Source of the DNA: Flavobacteriaceae bacterium
Lineage (GTDB): Bacteria; Bacteroidota; Bacteroidia; Flavobacteriales; Flavobacteriaceae
Assembly: GCA_947453195.1 (NCBI GenBank)
Contig: CANGFO010000021.1
Coordinates: forward strand, 1-33,578
Length of the DNA: 33,578 bases
Direction: 5' to 3'
This document shows, piece after piece, positions 7,002 through 16,848 of this stretch. The notes under the pieces are model-generated. The model worked only from the letters and a program-made list of their open reading frames with translations, searched no databases and was not told the origin of the DNA. Numbering within the stretch: position 1 is the first letter of the stretch; every line of letters starts with the position of its first letter. A program made the position numbers and the translations under genes.

Positions 7002-7075
7002 GACGGCTAACTTGTATATATACGCTATAAAATAGCGTGAATAAACCTTAATTTGGTTCTATATGCGCTACTTTG
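7002..7075 (-). repeat. Core-like motif and hairpin at the upstream edge of the cassette-like unit
   Basis: On the minus strand this reads ATACAAGTTAGCCGTCAG, so GTTAGCC (complement of 7005-7011) recurs here as at 6381-6387. Next to it is a hairpin, ACGCTA / TAGCGT (7021-7037), and a related TATATGCGCTA at about 7060. It may be the outer edge of an adjoining recombination site. Evidence is pattern only. Confidence 0.35.
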
Positions 7076-7128
7076 TATCTCTTTATCAAAAATATAAAAA
7101 ATATTTTATAAATCATCAAACGGGCTTT

Positions 7129-7674
7129 TTACACAAATAACAAAACCAGTAATGGGATTATCAATCCAGCCAATGCCAATTTCCAACCTCTGTTTTTGAA
7201 ACTAAATTTACCTGCAGGTATCATTATGGCTCCCGTAATAGCAATTGTTATTAAGGATATTCCAAAAATATCTCCGTAATAAATCCACCAGTTGGAAGTG
7301 TTTTTATGCAACTTCATCATCGAGCTGATAATAGGTGTTTTGATAAAGGTAGTAATTTCACCTTTTCCAGTTTTTAAATCAATTTCAATATCATTTTTTT
7401 CAAATGAGATTCTCAGTTTGCCTTCATCCAATTTTTGACGACGGAATTTATCTTCAATGCCTAACTTTTTTCCGAGTGCTTCCGCATAATCATCAGTCAC
7501 TTCGCTTTCTTGAGGTACTTTTACTACAACCAATCGGGTTTCGGTCGTGTATTTTTCAGCATGAAAGCTATCACGGTGGTTCATTAAGATACCCGATAGC
7601 GCAAAGGAAATAATCAATCCAATGTAGAAATAGCCTAAATCACGGTGTAAGTTTCTAATTTTTAATTGGTTCAT
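7129..7674 (-). CDS. PepSY-associated membrane protein
   Basis: A 181-residue inner-membrane protein. The N-terminus RNLHRDLGYFYIGLIISFALSG is the typical start of PepSY_TM-like proteins, with a first helix at about 13-31. An extracytoplasmic region (35-125) has the PepSY-like alternation of strands, and two helices follow near 133-152 and 164-181. Members are often found with iron uptake or reductase genes, but no such partner is present here. Six bp separate it from the upstream DUF6265 gene, so the two form an operon. Confidence 0.8.
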   Translation of the reverse strand: MNQLKIRNLHRDLGYFYIGLIISFALSGILMNHRDSFHAEKYTTETRLVVVKVPQESEVTDDYAEALGKKLGIEDKFRRQKLDEGKLRISFEKNDIEIDLKTGKGEITTFIKTPIISSMMKLHKNTSNWWIYYGDIFGISLITIAITGAIMIPAGKFSFKNRGWKLALAGLIIPLLVLLFV

Positions 7675-7680
7675 TTTGTG

Positions 7681-8184
7681 TTATTTTTTCTTAGTTAATA
7701 CATAAGTAGTAGCGCTCGCTTTTCCTTTTTCTTTGCCTGAAACAATAATTGAAATGCTTTTGTTTTTTAGTAATCGGTATTCGATTTTTTGTGGATAATC
7801 GTGCTTCGGATTTTCAAATACCATCAAGCTGTCTTCATCGGTAGTCATTTGAAATGGAATTGCCGTGTCATTGTTTTCGCCTTTTACCGTTGCCGAGTAA
7901 ATTAGGTGGTCTTTATCTTGTATCAACTCAATTTGCTCGTTGTGAATCGTGTCTTTTTCATTCTGAATGTAATACGATTGTCCAGCAAAAGTACTGTCAT
8001 TTTTTGGTTTCCAAATTTCTATTAAGGTACCCAAACTATCTGTTTTTTCCCATTCGCCCTCAAGCCATTTGGCTTTTGCTAATTCAGTATATTCTTTAAT
8101 AAGATTCCCTTTGGCATCATATTTATTACAGGAAACGCTTGCCAAAAGAACTAAAATCAGTAAGGAGAATACGGTATTTTTCAT
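7681..8184 (-). CDS. DUF6265 family lipoprotein
   Basis: A 167-residue lipoprotein. Signal peptide MKNTVFSLLILVLLASVSC gives a lipobox with acylated Cys19. The mature part has the WLEGEWE...EIWKPKNDSTFAGQSY pattern and ENPKHDYPQKIEYR, which I associate with DUF6265, a lipocalin-like beta-barrel of unknown ligand. It is the first gene of a two-gene unit with the PepSY-type protein. Confidence 0.8.
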   Translation of the reverse strand: MKNTVFSLLILVLLASVSCNKYDAKGNLIKEYTELAKAKWLEGEWEKTDSLGTLIEIWKPKNDSTFAGQSYYIQNEKDTIHNEQIELIQDKDHLIYSATVKGENNDTAIPFQMTTDEDSLMVFENPKHDYPQKIEYRLLKNKSISIIVSGKEKGKASATTYVLTKKK

Positions 8185-8224
8185 AGTTAATATATTAATA
8201 CTACAATATTATAAAAAAACTACT

Positions 8225-8263
8225 AACTGAACACTGCCAACTGAACACTATTTACTATTTTTG
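8225..8263 (+). promoter_or_regulatory. prfA upstream region: 14-nt direct repeat and -7 box
   Basis: AACTGAACACT occurs twice with a 14-nt period (8225-8235 and 8239-8249). It is followed by TATTTTTG (8256-8263), a TAnnTTTG -7 match 22 bp before the ATG. No clear TTG -33 box is seen. Confidence 0.45.
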
Positions 8264-8285
8264 CACTCCAAATAAAGAATACAAA

Positions 8286-9359
8286 ATGTTAGATAGACTT
8301 CAATATGTAAAACAGCGTTTTGACGAGATTTCAGATTTGATTATTCAACCTGATGTCATCTCCGATCAAAAGCGTTATGTTCAATTAAATCAAGAGTACA
8401 AAGGACTTAAAGATTTAATGGAGAAAAGAGAGGAATTGATTAATGTTACCGGAAATATAGAAGAAGCCAACGAAATTATTGCCGATGGTAGTGATGCAGA
8501 AATGGTGGAAATGGCCAAAATGCAATTGGACGAAGCCAAAGAACGTTTGCCTCAGTTGGAAGAAGAAATTAAATTCTTATTGATTCCGAAAGATCCAGAA
8601 GATGCTAAAAATGTAATGGTGGAAATTCGTGCCGGAACAGGTGGTGATGAAGCTTCAATTTTTGCTGGAGATTTATTCAGAATGTACACTAAATACTGTG
8701 AAACCCGTGGTTGGAGAACTTCTGTTGTAGATATGAACGAAGGAACATCGGGCGGATTTAAAGAGGTGATTTTTGAAGTTACCGGTGAAGATGTATACGG
8801 AACTTTAAAATTTGAAGCGGGTGTACATCGTGTGCAACGTGTTCCACAAACCGAAACGCAAGGTCGTGTACATACTTCTGCAGCAACCGTTATGGTACTT
8901 CCAGAAGCCGAAGAATTTGATGTGCAAATTGACATGAACGATGTTCGTATTGATTTCTTTTGCTCTTCAGGGCCTGGAGGACAATCGGTAAATACGACAA
9001 AATCAGCGGTGCGTTTAACACACATTCCAACCGGATTGGTAGCACAATGTCAGGATCAAAAATCGCAACATAAAAATAAAGACAAAGCGCTTGATGTATT
9101 GAGATCGCGTTTGTACGAACAAGAATTAGCCAAAAAACAAGCCGAAGATGCAACCAAGCGTTCGTCTCAGGTGAGTTCTGGTGACCGTTCGGCAAAAATT
9201 AGAACTTACAATTATTCGCAAGGGCGTGTAACCGATCACCGAATTGGTTTGGATGTTTTTGATATGGATGGGGTGATGAATGGAAAAATTCAAAAATTTG
9301 TTGAAGAACTGCAATTGGTTAACAACATGGAAAAACTGAAAGAAAGCGAAGTTTTGTAA
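8286..9359 (+). CDS. prfA: Peptide chain release factor 1
   Basis: A 357-residue class I release factor that ends translation at UAA and UAG. The stop-codon reading tripeptide is P187-Q188-T189 ([17 protein letters not shown]), the PxT form of RF1 as opposed to the SPF of RF2. The peptidyl-tRNA hydrolysis motif GGQ is at 231-233 ([14 protein letters not shown]), and [15 protein letters not shown] follows. The N-terminal domain 1 is a long helical hairpin. Length is normal. A perfect 13-bp terminator follows, so it is probably transcribed alone. Confidence 0.97.
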   Translation: MLDRLQYVKQRFDEISDLIIQPDVISDQKRYVQLNQEYKGLKDLMEKREELINVTGNIEEANEIIADGSDAEMVEMAKMQLDEAKERLPQLEEEIKFLLIPKDPEDAKNVMVEIRAGTGGDEASIFAGDLFRMYTKYCETRGWRTSVVDMNEGTSGGFKEVIFEVTGEDVYGTLKFEAGVHRVQRVPQTETQGRVHTSAATVMVLPEAEEFDVQIDMNDVRIDFFCSSGPGGQSVNTTKSAVRLTHIPTGLVAQCQDQKSQHKNKDKALDVLRSRLYEQELAKKQAEDATKRSSQVSSGDRSAKIRTYNYSQGRVTDHRIGLDVFDMDGVMNGKIQKFVEELQLVNNMEKLKESEVL

Positions 9360-9381
9360 TTTCCGAAAAGAATAAATACTT

Positions 9382-9417
9382 AAAAGCCAAACTAGAAATA
9401 GTTTGGCTTTTGTTTTT
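9382..9417 (+). terminator. Terminator of prfA
   Basis: A perfect 13-bp stem (AAAAGCCAAACTA / TAGTTTGGCTTTT) with a GAAA tetraloop, followed by GTTTTTT. Confidence 0.9.
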
Positions 9418-9433
9418 TGAATAAGTTGAGTTT

Positions 9434-9463
9434 TTGTGGTTACCAAACTTTAAACTAACTTTG
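9434..9463 (+). promoter_or_regulatory. Promoter of the pyrF operon
   Basis: TTG at 9434-9436, a 19-nt spacer and TAACTTTG at 9456-9463 match the Bacteroidetes TTG/TAnnTTTG promoter exactly. It lies between the prfA terminator and pyrF. Confidence 0.75.
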
Positions 9464-9501
9464 TGCAATAACGAGTTACAAACTACAAATTACCAAGAGC
9501 C

Positions 9502-10320
9502 TTGACAACTACACAACTTATCGAGCAAATTAAAATCAAGAATTCTTTTCTGTGCATCGGATTAGATGTCGATTTAACTAAAATTCCACCGCATTTATTA
9601 GAACTTGAAGATCCAATTTTCGAATTCAATAAAGCAATCATTGATGCTACTCACGATTTGTGTGTTTCCTATAAACCCAACACAGCATTTTACGAAGCGT
9701 ACGGTATAAAAGGTTGGCAATCGCTTGAAAAAACAATAAAATACCTAAACGAAAAATACCCTGAAATTTTCACCATTGCCGATGCAAAGCGTGGCGATAT
9801 CGGAAATACATCAACCATGTATGCCAAAGCTTTTTTTGAGGATTTAAATTTCGATTCGGTTACCGTTGCGCCCTATATGGGGAAAGATTCGGTGGAGCCT
9901 TTTTTGGCTTTTGAAAACAAACATGCTATTATGTTGGCTTTGACTTCCAATGAAGGGGCTTTTGATTTCCAAACCAAAAATGTAGAAGGCAAAGAATTAT
10001 ATAAAGTAGTCATTGAAACTTCTAAGTCGTGGAAAAACTCTCAAAATTTAATGTATGTTGTGGGTGCCACCAAAGCCGAATATTTTACAGAAATCAGAAA
10101 AATGATTCCAGACAGTTTCTTGCTAGTTCCCGGAGTAGGAGCACAAGGAGGAAGCTTGCAGGAGGTTTGTAAATACGGAATGAGTTCTAATGTGGGCTTG
10201 TTAATCAACTCGTCTCGAGGAATTATTTATGCTTCCAATGGAGCTGATTTTGCAGAAAAAGCAAGAGCGGAAGCCTTGAAAATGCAACAAGAAATGAAAG
10301 AAATACTTCACACTCTTTGA
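9502..10320 (+). CDS. pyrF: Orotidine 5'-phosphate decarboxylase
   Basis: A 272-residue OMP decarboxylase that makes UMP from OMP, the last step of pyrimidine synthesis. The catalytic motif [14 protein letters not shown] provides D94, K96 and D99; the phosphate-binding loop is near [11 protein letters not shown]. The length and [10 protein letters not shown] signature mark the longer type-2 (pyrF2) subfamily. The start is TTG 9502: there is no in-frame ATG between it and the TAA at 9469, and [10 protein letters not shown] fits family N-termini. Its stop overlaps the start of the next gene. Confidence 0.95.
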   Translation: MTTTQLIEQIKIKNSFLCIGLDVDLTKIPPHLLELEDPIFEFNKAIIDATHDLCVSYKPNTAFYEAYGIKGWQSLEKTIKYLNEKYPEIFTIADAKRGDIGNTSTMYAKAFFEDLNFDSVTVAPYMGKDSVEPFLAFENKHAIMLALTSNEGAFDFQTKNVEGKELYKVVIETSKSWKNSQNLMYVVGATKAEYFTEIRKMIPDSFLLVPGVGAQGGSLQEVCKYGMSSNVGLLINSSRGIIYASNGADFAEKARAEALKMQQEMKEILHTL

Positions 10321-11099
10321 TAGCCTACACGATATATAAAAACGAACATTCGCAGGAATGGGTAACTTTTGTTCATGGTGCAGGAGGAAGTTCGTCTATT
10401 TGGTTTAAGCAAATACGCGAATTTCAGAAGCATTTTAATGTTTTGTTATTGGATTTGCGTGGTCATGGTAATTCCAATCAGCAATTAAAAAAAACGTTTG
10501 ATAAGCAATACACCTTTCAATCAATTGCCGAAGATGTTTTGGAAGTTTTAGATCATTTAAAAATTCAATCCTCCCATTTTATTGGTATTTCTCTCGGAAC
10601 GATTGTCATTCGCCAGTTGGCAGAAACTCATCCCAACAGAGTCAAAAGTATGGTTATGGGTGGAGCCATTTTAAAAATGAATTTCCGGTCTCAAATCTTA
10701 ATGCGTTTGGGTAATACATTCAAGTATGTTTTGCCTTATTTGGTTTTATACCGCTTTTTTGCTTTTGTAATTATGCCTAATAAAAATCACAAGCAGTCGC
10801 GTTTGTTGTTTATTAATGAGGCCAAAAAATTATATCAAAAAGAGTTTATTCGTTGGTTTAAACTCACCGCCGAAATCAATCCTGTGCTAAAATGGTTTCG
10901 CCAACAGGAGTTAAATATTCCTACTTTTTATGTAATGGGTGAAGAAGATTATATGTTTTTACCCTCGGTACGAAAAGTGGTAGCCAGTCATATAAAAACG
11001 GCTGAATTATTTGTTGTAAAAAACTGCGGCCATGTAGTTAATGTGGAACAGCCGGTTATTTTTAACGAAACGGTTATTGCATTTATCCGTAAAAATTGA
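10317..11099 (+). CDS. Alpha/beta-fold hydrolase
   Basis: A 260-residue alpha/beta hydrolase with an intact triad. The nucleophile is S92 in GISLGT, the acid D211 in VMGEEDYMF, and the base H239 in [11 protein letters not shown]. The oxyanion-hole segment HGAGG is at 20-24 and DLRGHGNS at 46-53. It starts with TTG in the overlap TTGA shared with the pyrF stop, so it is likely to be translationally coupled. The first internal Met lies past the nucleophile, which supports the TTG start. The substrate is unknown; esterase or lactonase activity is possible. Confidence 0.88.
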   Translation: MIAYTIYKNEHSQEWVTFVHGAGGSSSIWFKQIREFQKHFNVLLLDLRGHGNSNQQLKKTFDKQYTFQSIAEDVLEVLDHLKIQSSHFIGISLGTIVIRQLAETHPNRVKSMVMGGAILKMNFRSQILMRLGNTFKYVLPYLVLYRFFAFVIMPNKNHKQSRLLFINEAKKLYQKEFIRWFKLTAEINPVLKWFRQQELNIPTFYVMGEEDYMFLPSVRKVVASHIKTAELFVVKNCGHVVNVEQPVIFNETVIAFIRKN

Positions 11100-11123
11100 A
11101 ATATTTATTAATACTATACTAAT

Positions 11124-11864
11124 ATGAAGGTGAATCTTACAGCTAATTTGTATTCTGACATTTTGTTAGAAGAATGGTCAAGTAAAGTGGATATATGGAG
11201 AGAAGAGGCTTACTTCATCAATAAATATTTGATAGATAATTCTCTGAAAGTATTGGAAGCTGGAACAGGTGGTGGCAGAATTAGTAATTATATTGAAAGT
11301 TTGGGCTTTAAAAATATTGAAGCATTTGATATTTCACCCGAAATGATAGAAATTGCTCAGTTAAACGCAATGAAAACGGGCTCAAAAATCAATTTTTCTC
11401 ACCACGATGCTTCTGATTTATCTTCTTTTAAAGAGGAATCCTTTTCTTATTTAATATACCTGCAGCAGGTATTGTCAATGATTTCTGATCCCCTACTTTT
11501 TTATAAGGCAATTGTAGAATCTCACAGAGTTTCAAAAAAAGGAGGTATTGTCATATTTTCATTTTTGGATTATGATGGCAGGTTTTATAATCCTTTGTTA
11601 AGTTTTATTTTGAAAATTGTTAGAGTATTTCGAAGAGAAAAGATACCTTTTAATGTGTTACCTTGGTTGCACTATGTAGGAAAAATAAATTGGAAATTAT
11701 TTAATAAAAATCAGCCCTTACTTACATGGATATTAAAAGATCGATTAATTTCTGATTTTGAAAAAATTGGATTTAAGGTATTGGAGGTTAAAAATGATTC
11801 CCAAGTTTTTAAGCAAACTAGTAAAAGAGTTGGGGGAATATATATTATTTGTCAAAAAATATAA
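11124..11864 (+). CDS. Class I SAM-dependent methyltransferase
   Basis: A 246-residue protein with SAM-binding motif I VLEAGTGGG (43-51), an acidic residue at the end of strand 2 (AFDIS, D69) and motif II around LIYLQQVLSM. The C-terminal part (about 150-246) is a family-specific cap. The substrate cannot be inferred. It lies 24 bp after the hydrolase and shares its direction, so it is probably in the pyrF transcript. It is noticeably more A+T rich than pyrF. Confidence 0.85.
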   Translation: MKVNLTANLYSDILLEEWSSKVDIWREEAYFINKYLIDNSLKVLEAGTGGGRISNYIESLGFKNIEAFDISPEMIEIAQLNAMKTGSKINFSHHDASDLSSFKEESFSYLIYLQQVLSMISDPLLFYKAIVESHRVSKKGGIVIFSFLDYDGRFYNPLLSFILKIVRVFRREKIPFNVLPWLHYVGKINWKLFNKNQPLLTWILKDRLISDFEKIGFKVLEVKNDSQVFKQTSKRVGGIYIICQKI

Positions 11865-11881
11865 ATTCTTAAATAAAATAA

Positions 11882-11919
11882 AAAAAAAGCCAATGCTTAA
11901 TGGCACTGGCAATCTTTTT
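11882..11919. terminator. Bidirectional terminator
   Basis: Stem GCCAATGC / GCACTGGC (11889-11910) with one mismatch, bracketed by eight A residues and a TTTTT run. It can serve both the methyltransferase (+) and the convergent DUF4197 gene (-). Confidence 0.65.
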
Positions 11920-12030
11920 ACTAACTAAACCAAACAAAATTATAAATCCTCATTTATAACGTTGCAAATATCGGTACCCTTTTTCAAATAGTTGTTAAGT
12001 GAATGTTATTTCGCTTAAACAAGTGTTAAA

Positions 12031-12786
12031 TTATTTATTCAACAAACCAAAAACACTTTGTAATAAAGGGGAGGTTCTTGATTTTAAATCAGTTCTAATA
12101 TTTTTTTCTTCTACCGCAATCATTTTAAAAACGCCTTCCATAGATTTATTGGTGATATAATCGGTAATGTCTGGGTTTACTTTGCTTACAAACGGTATTG
12201 AATTGTATTTGCTAATTAGGGTGTTCCAAATCGAGTCAGCTCCAACTTTACCGATAGATTGTTGAACAACCGGAGAAAATTTGGCATACAAATCTTTAGT
12301 CGTAGCTCCTTTTAGATAAACCGTTGCTGCATCTTCATTTCCTAATAAAATTGATTTTGCATCGGTAATTGTCATGTTTTTCACTGCTGAAATAAAAATA
12401 GGAGTCGCTTCTTTAACCGCGTCTTCGGCAGCCCTGTTCATGACAAGAACTCCTTGATCGGCAAGATTTCCCATTCCGAGTTTTCTCAAGGTACTTTCTA
12501 CTTTTTGCAATTCTTCTGGAATTAATATTTTCACCGCTTCGTTTTTCAAAAATCCGTCAACAGCAGTTAATTTAGACACCTCTTTGGTTATTCCATTGTT
12601 TAAGGCTTCTTTTAATCCTGCAGCAATATCAATTGCAGGTGCATTAGTTGTTGTTCCTCCAATTTTTGGTAAGCTAATTTTTGGCAAAGTAATTTTTGGT
12701 TTTACAGGTAATTTCTTCGGTATAGTTTTTAGTTGTGCTATTCCAAATAAAGGGCAAATTAGGGCTAAAAGAATTATTTTTTTCAT
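12031..12786 (-). CDS. DUF4197 domain-containing exported protein
   Basis: A 251-residue protein with an N-terminal signal peptide (MKKIILLALICPLFGIAQ). A Lys/Pro/Ile low-complexity linker follows (residues about 19-47, e.g. LPVKPKITLPKISLPKI), then a mostly helical domain that matches DUF4197, with GLKEALNNGITKEVSKL, MNRAAEDAVKEATPIF and YITNKSMEGVFKMI. The likely location is the periplasm. The function of the family is unknown. It is a single gene, divergent from icmF. Confidence 0.85.
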   Translation of the reverse strand: MKKIILLALICPLFGIAQLKTIPKKLPVKPKITLPKISLPKIGGTTTNAPAIDIAAGLKEALNNGITKEVSKLTAVDGFLKNEAVKILIPEELQKVESTLRKLGMGNLADQGVLVMNRAAEDAVKEATPIFISAVKNMTITDAKSILLGNEDAATVYLKGATTKDLYAKFSPVVQQSIGKVGADSIWNTLISKYNSIPFVSKVNPDITDYITNKSMEGVFKMIAVEEKNIRTDLKSRTSPLLQSVFGLLNK

Positions 12787-12865
12787 GCTTATCGATTTTG
12801 TTTTTCAAGTCAATGCAAATAGTATGCCTTTATTTTGAATTCACAAATAACGGCAAAGTTTTAGA

Positions 12866-12873
12866 TAAATTTG
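12866..12873 (+). promoter_or_regulatory. Candidate -7 box for icmF
   Basis: TAAATTTG matches TAnnTTTG and lies 59 bp before the icmF start. A TTG at 12835-12837 is 28 nt away, longer than usual. Confidence 0.4.
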
Positions 12874-12932
12874 AAGGTAATAAAATTATTAAATTCGTAA
12901 ATTGCGCTCTCAAAATTGAATAAAAATCACCA

Positions 12933-15900
12933 ATGGAACTACAAACGCCCTATATTCCTAAAAATAAAGTAAGAATTGTTACTGCTGCCTCTCTTTTTGA
13001 TGGTCACGATGCGGCAATTAACATCATGCGCAGAATTATTCAAGCTACCGGAGTGGAAGTGATACACTTGGGGCACGATCGAAGTGTGGAAGAAGTAGTG
13101 AATACTGCCATTCAGGAAGATGCAAATGCCATTGCAATGACTTCGTATCAAGGAGGTCACAATGAGTATTTTAAATACATGTATGATTTACTTAAGGAAA
13201 AAGGTGCCGGACATATTAAAATTTTCGGTGGTGGAGGAGGAGTAATTCTGCCAACGGAGATTGCCGAATTACAAGCCTACGGAATTGAAAGAATATATTC
13301 TCCAGATGACGGGCGTGCCATGGGATTGCAAGGGATGATTAATGATTTGGTGCAACGATCGGATTATCCTGTAGGTGCTATTTTAAAAGACGAATTAGCA
13401 CATATTGAAGATAAAAATCCAACGGCAATTGCACGTTTGATTTCGGCTGCAGAGAATTTCCCTGAAATTGCAAAGCCTGCATTTGATGCAATTCACAAGA
13501 AAAATGAAACAAATAAAACGCCTGTTCTTGGAATTACCGGAACTGGAGGTGCGGGAAAATCGTCTTTGGTAGACGAATTAGTGCGTCGCTTTTTAATTGA
13601 TTTCCCTGAAAAAACAATCGGATTGGTTTCGGTAGATCCATCTAAAAGAAAAACAGGAGGTGCTTTGCTTGGTGACCGTATTCGTATGAATGCCATCAAT
13701 AATCCGCGTGTGTACATGCGTTCTTTGGCAACACGTCAATCTAATTTGGCCTTGTCTAAATATGTCAATGAAGCCATCGAAGTATTAAAAGCGGCAAAAT
13801 ACGATTTGATAATATTAGAAACTTCTGGAATTGGTCAAAGTGATACCGAAATTATGGATCATTCGGATGTTTCTTTGTACGTAATGACTCCCGAATTTGG
13901 TGCGGCTACGCAATTGGAAAAAATCGACATGTTAGATTTTGCCGATTTGGTAGCGCTGAATAAATTTGACAAAAGAGGCGCTTTGGATGCGATTCGCGAT
14001 GTGAAAAAGCAATACCAAAGAAACCATAATTTATGGGATGCCGATATCGATTCGATGCCAATATTTGGAACTATTGCATCGCAATTTAACGATCCAGGAA
14101 TGAACACACTCTACAAATCTATTATGGATAAAATTGTAGAGAAGACAGGATCCGATTTAAAATCGACCTTCCAAATCACACGAGAAATGAGTGAAAAAGT
14201 ATTTGTGATTCCGCCACACAGAACCCGTTATTTATCTGAGATAGCAGAAAACAATAGAAAGTACGATGAAACTGCTTTGTCGCAAGTTGAAGTTGCTCAA
14301 AAATTATATGGAATTTTCAAAACCATTGAATCGGTTGCTAATGTCAAACTGAGTCTTTCTAAGTTTGGTATTGAGGCAGACGCTCTTCATCAAGCATCAA
14401 CTGATAAAGCAGAATTTTTGAAGCTGCTTATTGCCGAATTTGACCGGGTAAAAATGAATCTTGATCCTTACAATTGGGAGATAATCTTAACTTGGGAGGA
14501 GAAAGTAAATAAATATAAAAATCCTATTTATAGTTTTAAAGTTCGTGATAAAGTCATTGAAATTAAAACGCACAGCGAAAGTTTATCGCATTCGCAAATT
14601 CCAAAGGTGGCTTTACCAAAGTACCAAGCTTGGGGTGATATATTAAAATGGAATTTACAAGAAAATGTTCCGGGAGAATTTCCTTTTGCTTCTGGATTGT
14701 ATCCATTTAAGAGAGAAGGCGAAGACCCAAGCCGAATGTTTGCTGGAGAAGGTGGTCCTGAAAGAACCAATAAACGTTTCCATTATGTAAGTGCCGGATT
14801 GCCAGCAAAACGATTGTCTACCGCTTTTGATTCGGTTACCTTATACGGAAATGATCCGCATATGCGTCCCGATATTTATGGAAAAATCGGTAATGCCGGT
14901 GTTTCTATTTGTTGTTTGGATGATGCTAAAAAATTGTATTCTGGTTTTGATTTAACACATGCCTTGACTTCTGTTTCAATGACAATTAATGGTCCGGCTC
15001 CTATGTTGCTTGGCTTTTTTATGAATGCGGCTATTGATCAAAATTGTGAAAAATATATTATTGAAAATAATCTTCAAGCAGAAGTTGAAGAAAAAATCAA
15101 TGAAATCTATAAGAAAAAAGGAACTGTTAGACCAAAATACCAAGGAGATTTACCCGAAGGGAATAATGGTTTGGGATTGCTACTTTTGGGAGTTACAGGA
15201 GATCAAGTGTTGCCTTTGAGTGTGTATACTGATATCAAAATAAAAACCTTATCACAAGTTCGTGGAACGGTTCAAGCGGATATTTTAAAAGAAGATCAGG
15301 CGCAAAATACTTGTATTTTCTCTACTGAGTTTGCCTTACGATTAATGGGTGACGTTCAAGAATATTTTATCAAAGAGAATGTTCGAAATTTTTATTCGGT
15401 TTCTATTTCTGGGTATCATATCGCAGAGGCAGGTGCCAATCCAATTACGCAATTGGCATTCACTTTAGCTAATGGTTTCACTTACGTGGAATATTATTTA
15501 AGCCGCGGAATGAACATCAACGATTTTGGTCCTAACTTATCGTTCTTTTTCTCTAACGGAATTGATCCAGAATATGCGGTTATTGGTCGTGTGGCGCGTA
15601 AAATTTGGGCGAAAGCCATGAAAAATAAATACGGTGCCAACGAAAGAGCGCAAATGTTGAAATACCACATTCAAACTTCGGGGCGTTCACTTCACGCCCA
15701 AGAAATCGACTTTAATGACATTCGTACTACGTTACAAGCTTTGTATGCAATTTATGACAATTGTAATTCGCTGCACACCAATGCGTATGACGAAGCAATT
15801 ACTACGCCAACAGAAGAATCGGTTCGAAGAGCGATGGCAATTCAGTTGATTATTAATAAAGAATTAGGTTTAGCGAAAAACGAAAATCCAATTCAAGGTT

Positions 15901-16361
15901 CCTTCATTATTGAAGAATTAACCGACTTAGTTGAAGATGCGGTGTTGCAAGAATTTGACCGAATCACGGAGCGTGGCGGAGTTCTTGGTGCTATGGAAAC
16001 GATGTACCAAAGATCTAAAATTCAGGAGGAAAGTTTGTATTATGAAACTTTAAAACATACTGGTGAATTTCCAATTATTGGAGTGAATACTTTCTTAAGC
16101 TCTAAAGGATCTCCAACGGTAATTCCGGCTGAGGTAATTCGTGCTACAGAAACTGAAAAACAATATCAAATTGATATGTTGCAGAATCTACATAAAGCAA
16201 ATGAAGAAAAAGTTTCAAATGAATTGAATGCAATACAAGAGGCGGCTATCAATAACCAAAATATTTTTGAAAAATTAATGGACGCAACTAAAGTGTGTTC
16301 GTTAGGACAAATTACGAGTGCGTTATTTGAAGTAGGTGGCCAGTATCGAAGAAATATGTAA
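12933..16361 (+). CDS. icmF: Fused isobutyryl-CoA mutase with G-protein domain
   Basis: A 1142-residue adenosylcobalamin enzyme that interconverts isobutyryl-CoA and n-butyryl-CoA. Domain order is IcmF-type: an N-terminal B12-binding domain (1-140) with ligand H25 in LFDGHDAAI; a MeaB-like GTPase chaperone (about 195-470) with P-loop GTGGAGKS (203-210) and LNKFDKRG; and a C-terminal mutase TIM barrel (about 560-1120) with [18 protein letters not shown]. Methylmalonyl-CoA mutase has Tyr and Arg in its substrate site; here the aligned residues are F592 (LYPFKRE) and Q791 (DQAQNTC), the pair known for isobutyryl-CoA mutase. The gene would often be labelled simply as methylmalonyl-CoA mutase. A GyrI-like gene starts 10 bp downstream. 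Confidence 0.88.
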   Translation: MELQTPYIPKNKVRIVTAASLFDGHDAAINIMRRIIQATGVEVIHLGHDRSVEEVVNTAIQEDANAIAMTSYQGGHNEYFKYMYDLLKEKGAGHIKIFGGGGGVILPTEIAELQAYGIERIYSPDDGRAMGLQGMINDLVQRSDYPVGAILKDELAHIEDKNPTAIARLISAAENFPEIAKPAFDAIHKKNETNKTPVLGITGTGGAGKSSLVDELVRRFLIDFPEKTIGLVSVDPSKRKTGGALLGDRIRMNAINNPRVYMRSLATRQSNLALSKYVNEAIEVLKAAKYDLIILETSGIGQSDTEIMDHSDVSLYVMTPEFGAATQLEKIDMLDFADLVALNKFDKRGALDAIRDVKKQYQRNHNLWDADIDSMPIFGTIASQFNDPGMNTLYKSIMDKIVEKTGSDLKSTFQITREMSEKVFVIPPHRTRYLSEIAENNRKYDETALSQVEVAQKLYGIFKTIESVANVKLSLSKFGIEADALHQASTDKAEFLKLLIAEFDRVKMNLDPYNWEIILTWEEKVNKYKNPIYSFKVRDKVIEIKTHSESLSHSQIPKVALPKYQAWGDILKWNLQENVPGEFPFASGLYPFKREGEDPSRMFAGEGGPERTNKRFHYVSAGLPAKRLSTAFDSVTLYGNDPHMRPDIYGKIGNAGVSICCLDDAKKLYSGFDLTHALTSVSMTINGPAPMLLGFFMNAAIDQNCEKYIIENNLQAEVEEKINEIYKKKGTVRPKYQGDLPEGNNGLGLLLLGVTGDQVLPLSVYTDIKIKTLSQVRGTVQADILKEDQAQNTCIFSTEFALRLMGDVQEYFIKENVRNFYSVSISGYHIAEAGANPITQLAFTLANGFTYVEYYLSRGMNINDFGPNLSFFFSNGIDPEYAVIGRVARKIWAKAMKNKYGANERAQMLKYHIQTSGRSLHAQEIDFNDIRTTLQALYAIYDNCNSLHTNAYDEAITTPTEESVRRAMAIQLIINKELGLAKNENPIQGSFIIEELTDLVEDAVLQEFDRITERGGVLGAMETMYQRSKIQEESLYYETLKHTGEFPIIGVNTFLSSKGSPTVIPAEVIRATETEKQYQIDMLQNLHKANEEKVSNELNAIQEAAINNQNIFEKLMDATKVCSLGQITSALFEVGGQYRRNM

Positions 16362-16371
16362 TTTGAATCAA

Positions 16372-16848
16372 ATGAATCCAATACTAAAAACACTTCCAGA
16401 AACTAAATTTATAGGTAAGCACCTTTCGTTTACCTATGCTGATTATCGTGCTTTTGAATTGTGGAGCAATTTTATGCCTCGTAGAAAAGAAATTCAAAAT
16501 ACAGTTGGAACCGATTTGTATAACATTCAGGTTAATCCAGAAAATTTTGATTTTAGTCCAACTATCCCTTTTGTAAAATGGGCTGCAGTTGCAGTTTCTA
16601 ATTTTGATAGGGTTCCCGATGGAATGGATACTTTAGTTTTGGAAGAGAAATTGTATGCTGTTTTTAAATACAAAGGAGATCAAAATAGTGTTGCGGCTTT
16701 CTTTAATTCAATTTATACCGAGTGGCTTCCAGCTTCTGGATATGAATTAGGGACTCACCCACAGTTTGAAATATTAGGCGAAAAATACAAGAATAATGAT
16801 CCTGATTCGGAAGAAGAGATTTGGATTCCAATTAAGAGTAAAGTTTAG
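16372..16848 (+). CDS. GyrI-like domain protein
   Basis: A 158-residue single-domain protein of the GyrI/effector-binding (SOUL-like) fold, with the two-fold repeated pattern typical of small-molecule binding: KFIGKHLSFTYADYRAFELW and, later, YAVFKYKGDQNSVAAFFNSIYTEWLPASGYEL. The ending EEEIWIPIK is characteristic. It has no DNA-binding domain, so it is a free effector-binding module. ATG 16372 is chosen over an in-frame GTG at 16336 that lies inside icmF. It is probably cotranscribed with icmF. Its last four bases overlap the end of the convergent YchJ gene. Confidence 0.8.
   Translation: MNPILKTLPETKFIGKHLSFTYADYRAFELWSNFMPRRKEIQNTVGTDLYNIQVNPENFDFSPTIPFVKWAAVAVSNFDRVPDGMDTLVLEEKLYAVFKYKGDQNSVAAFFNSIYTEWLPASGYELGTHPQFEILGEKYKNNDPDSEEEIWIPIKSKV

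Noticed and set aside
8552..9025. Long minus-strand frame inside prfA
   Set aside because: Antisense shadow of a conserved gene; low-complexity Ser/Thr/Cys composition and no family features.
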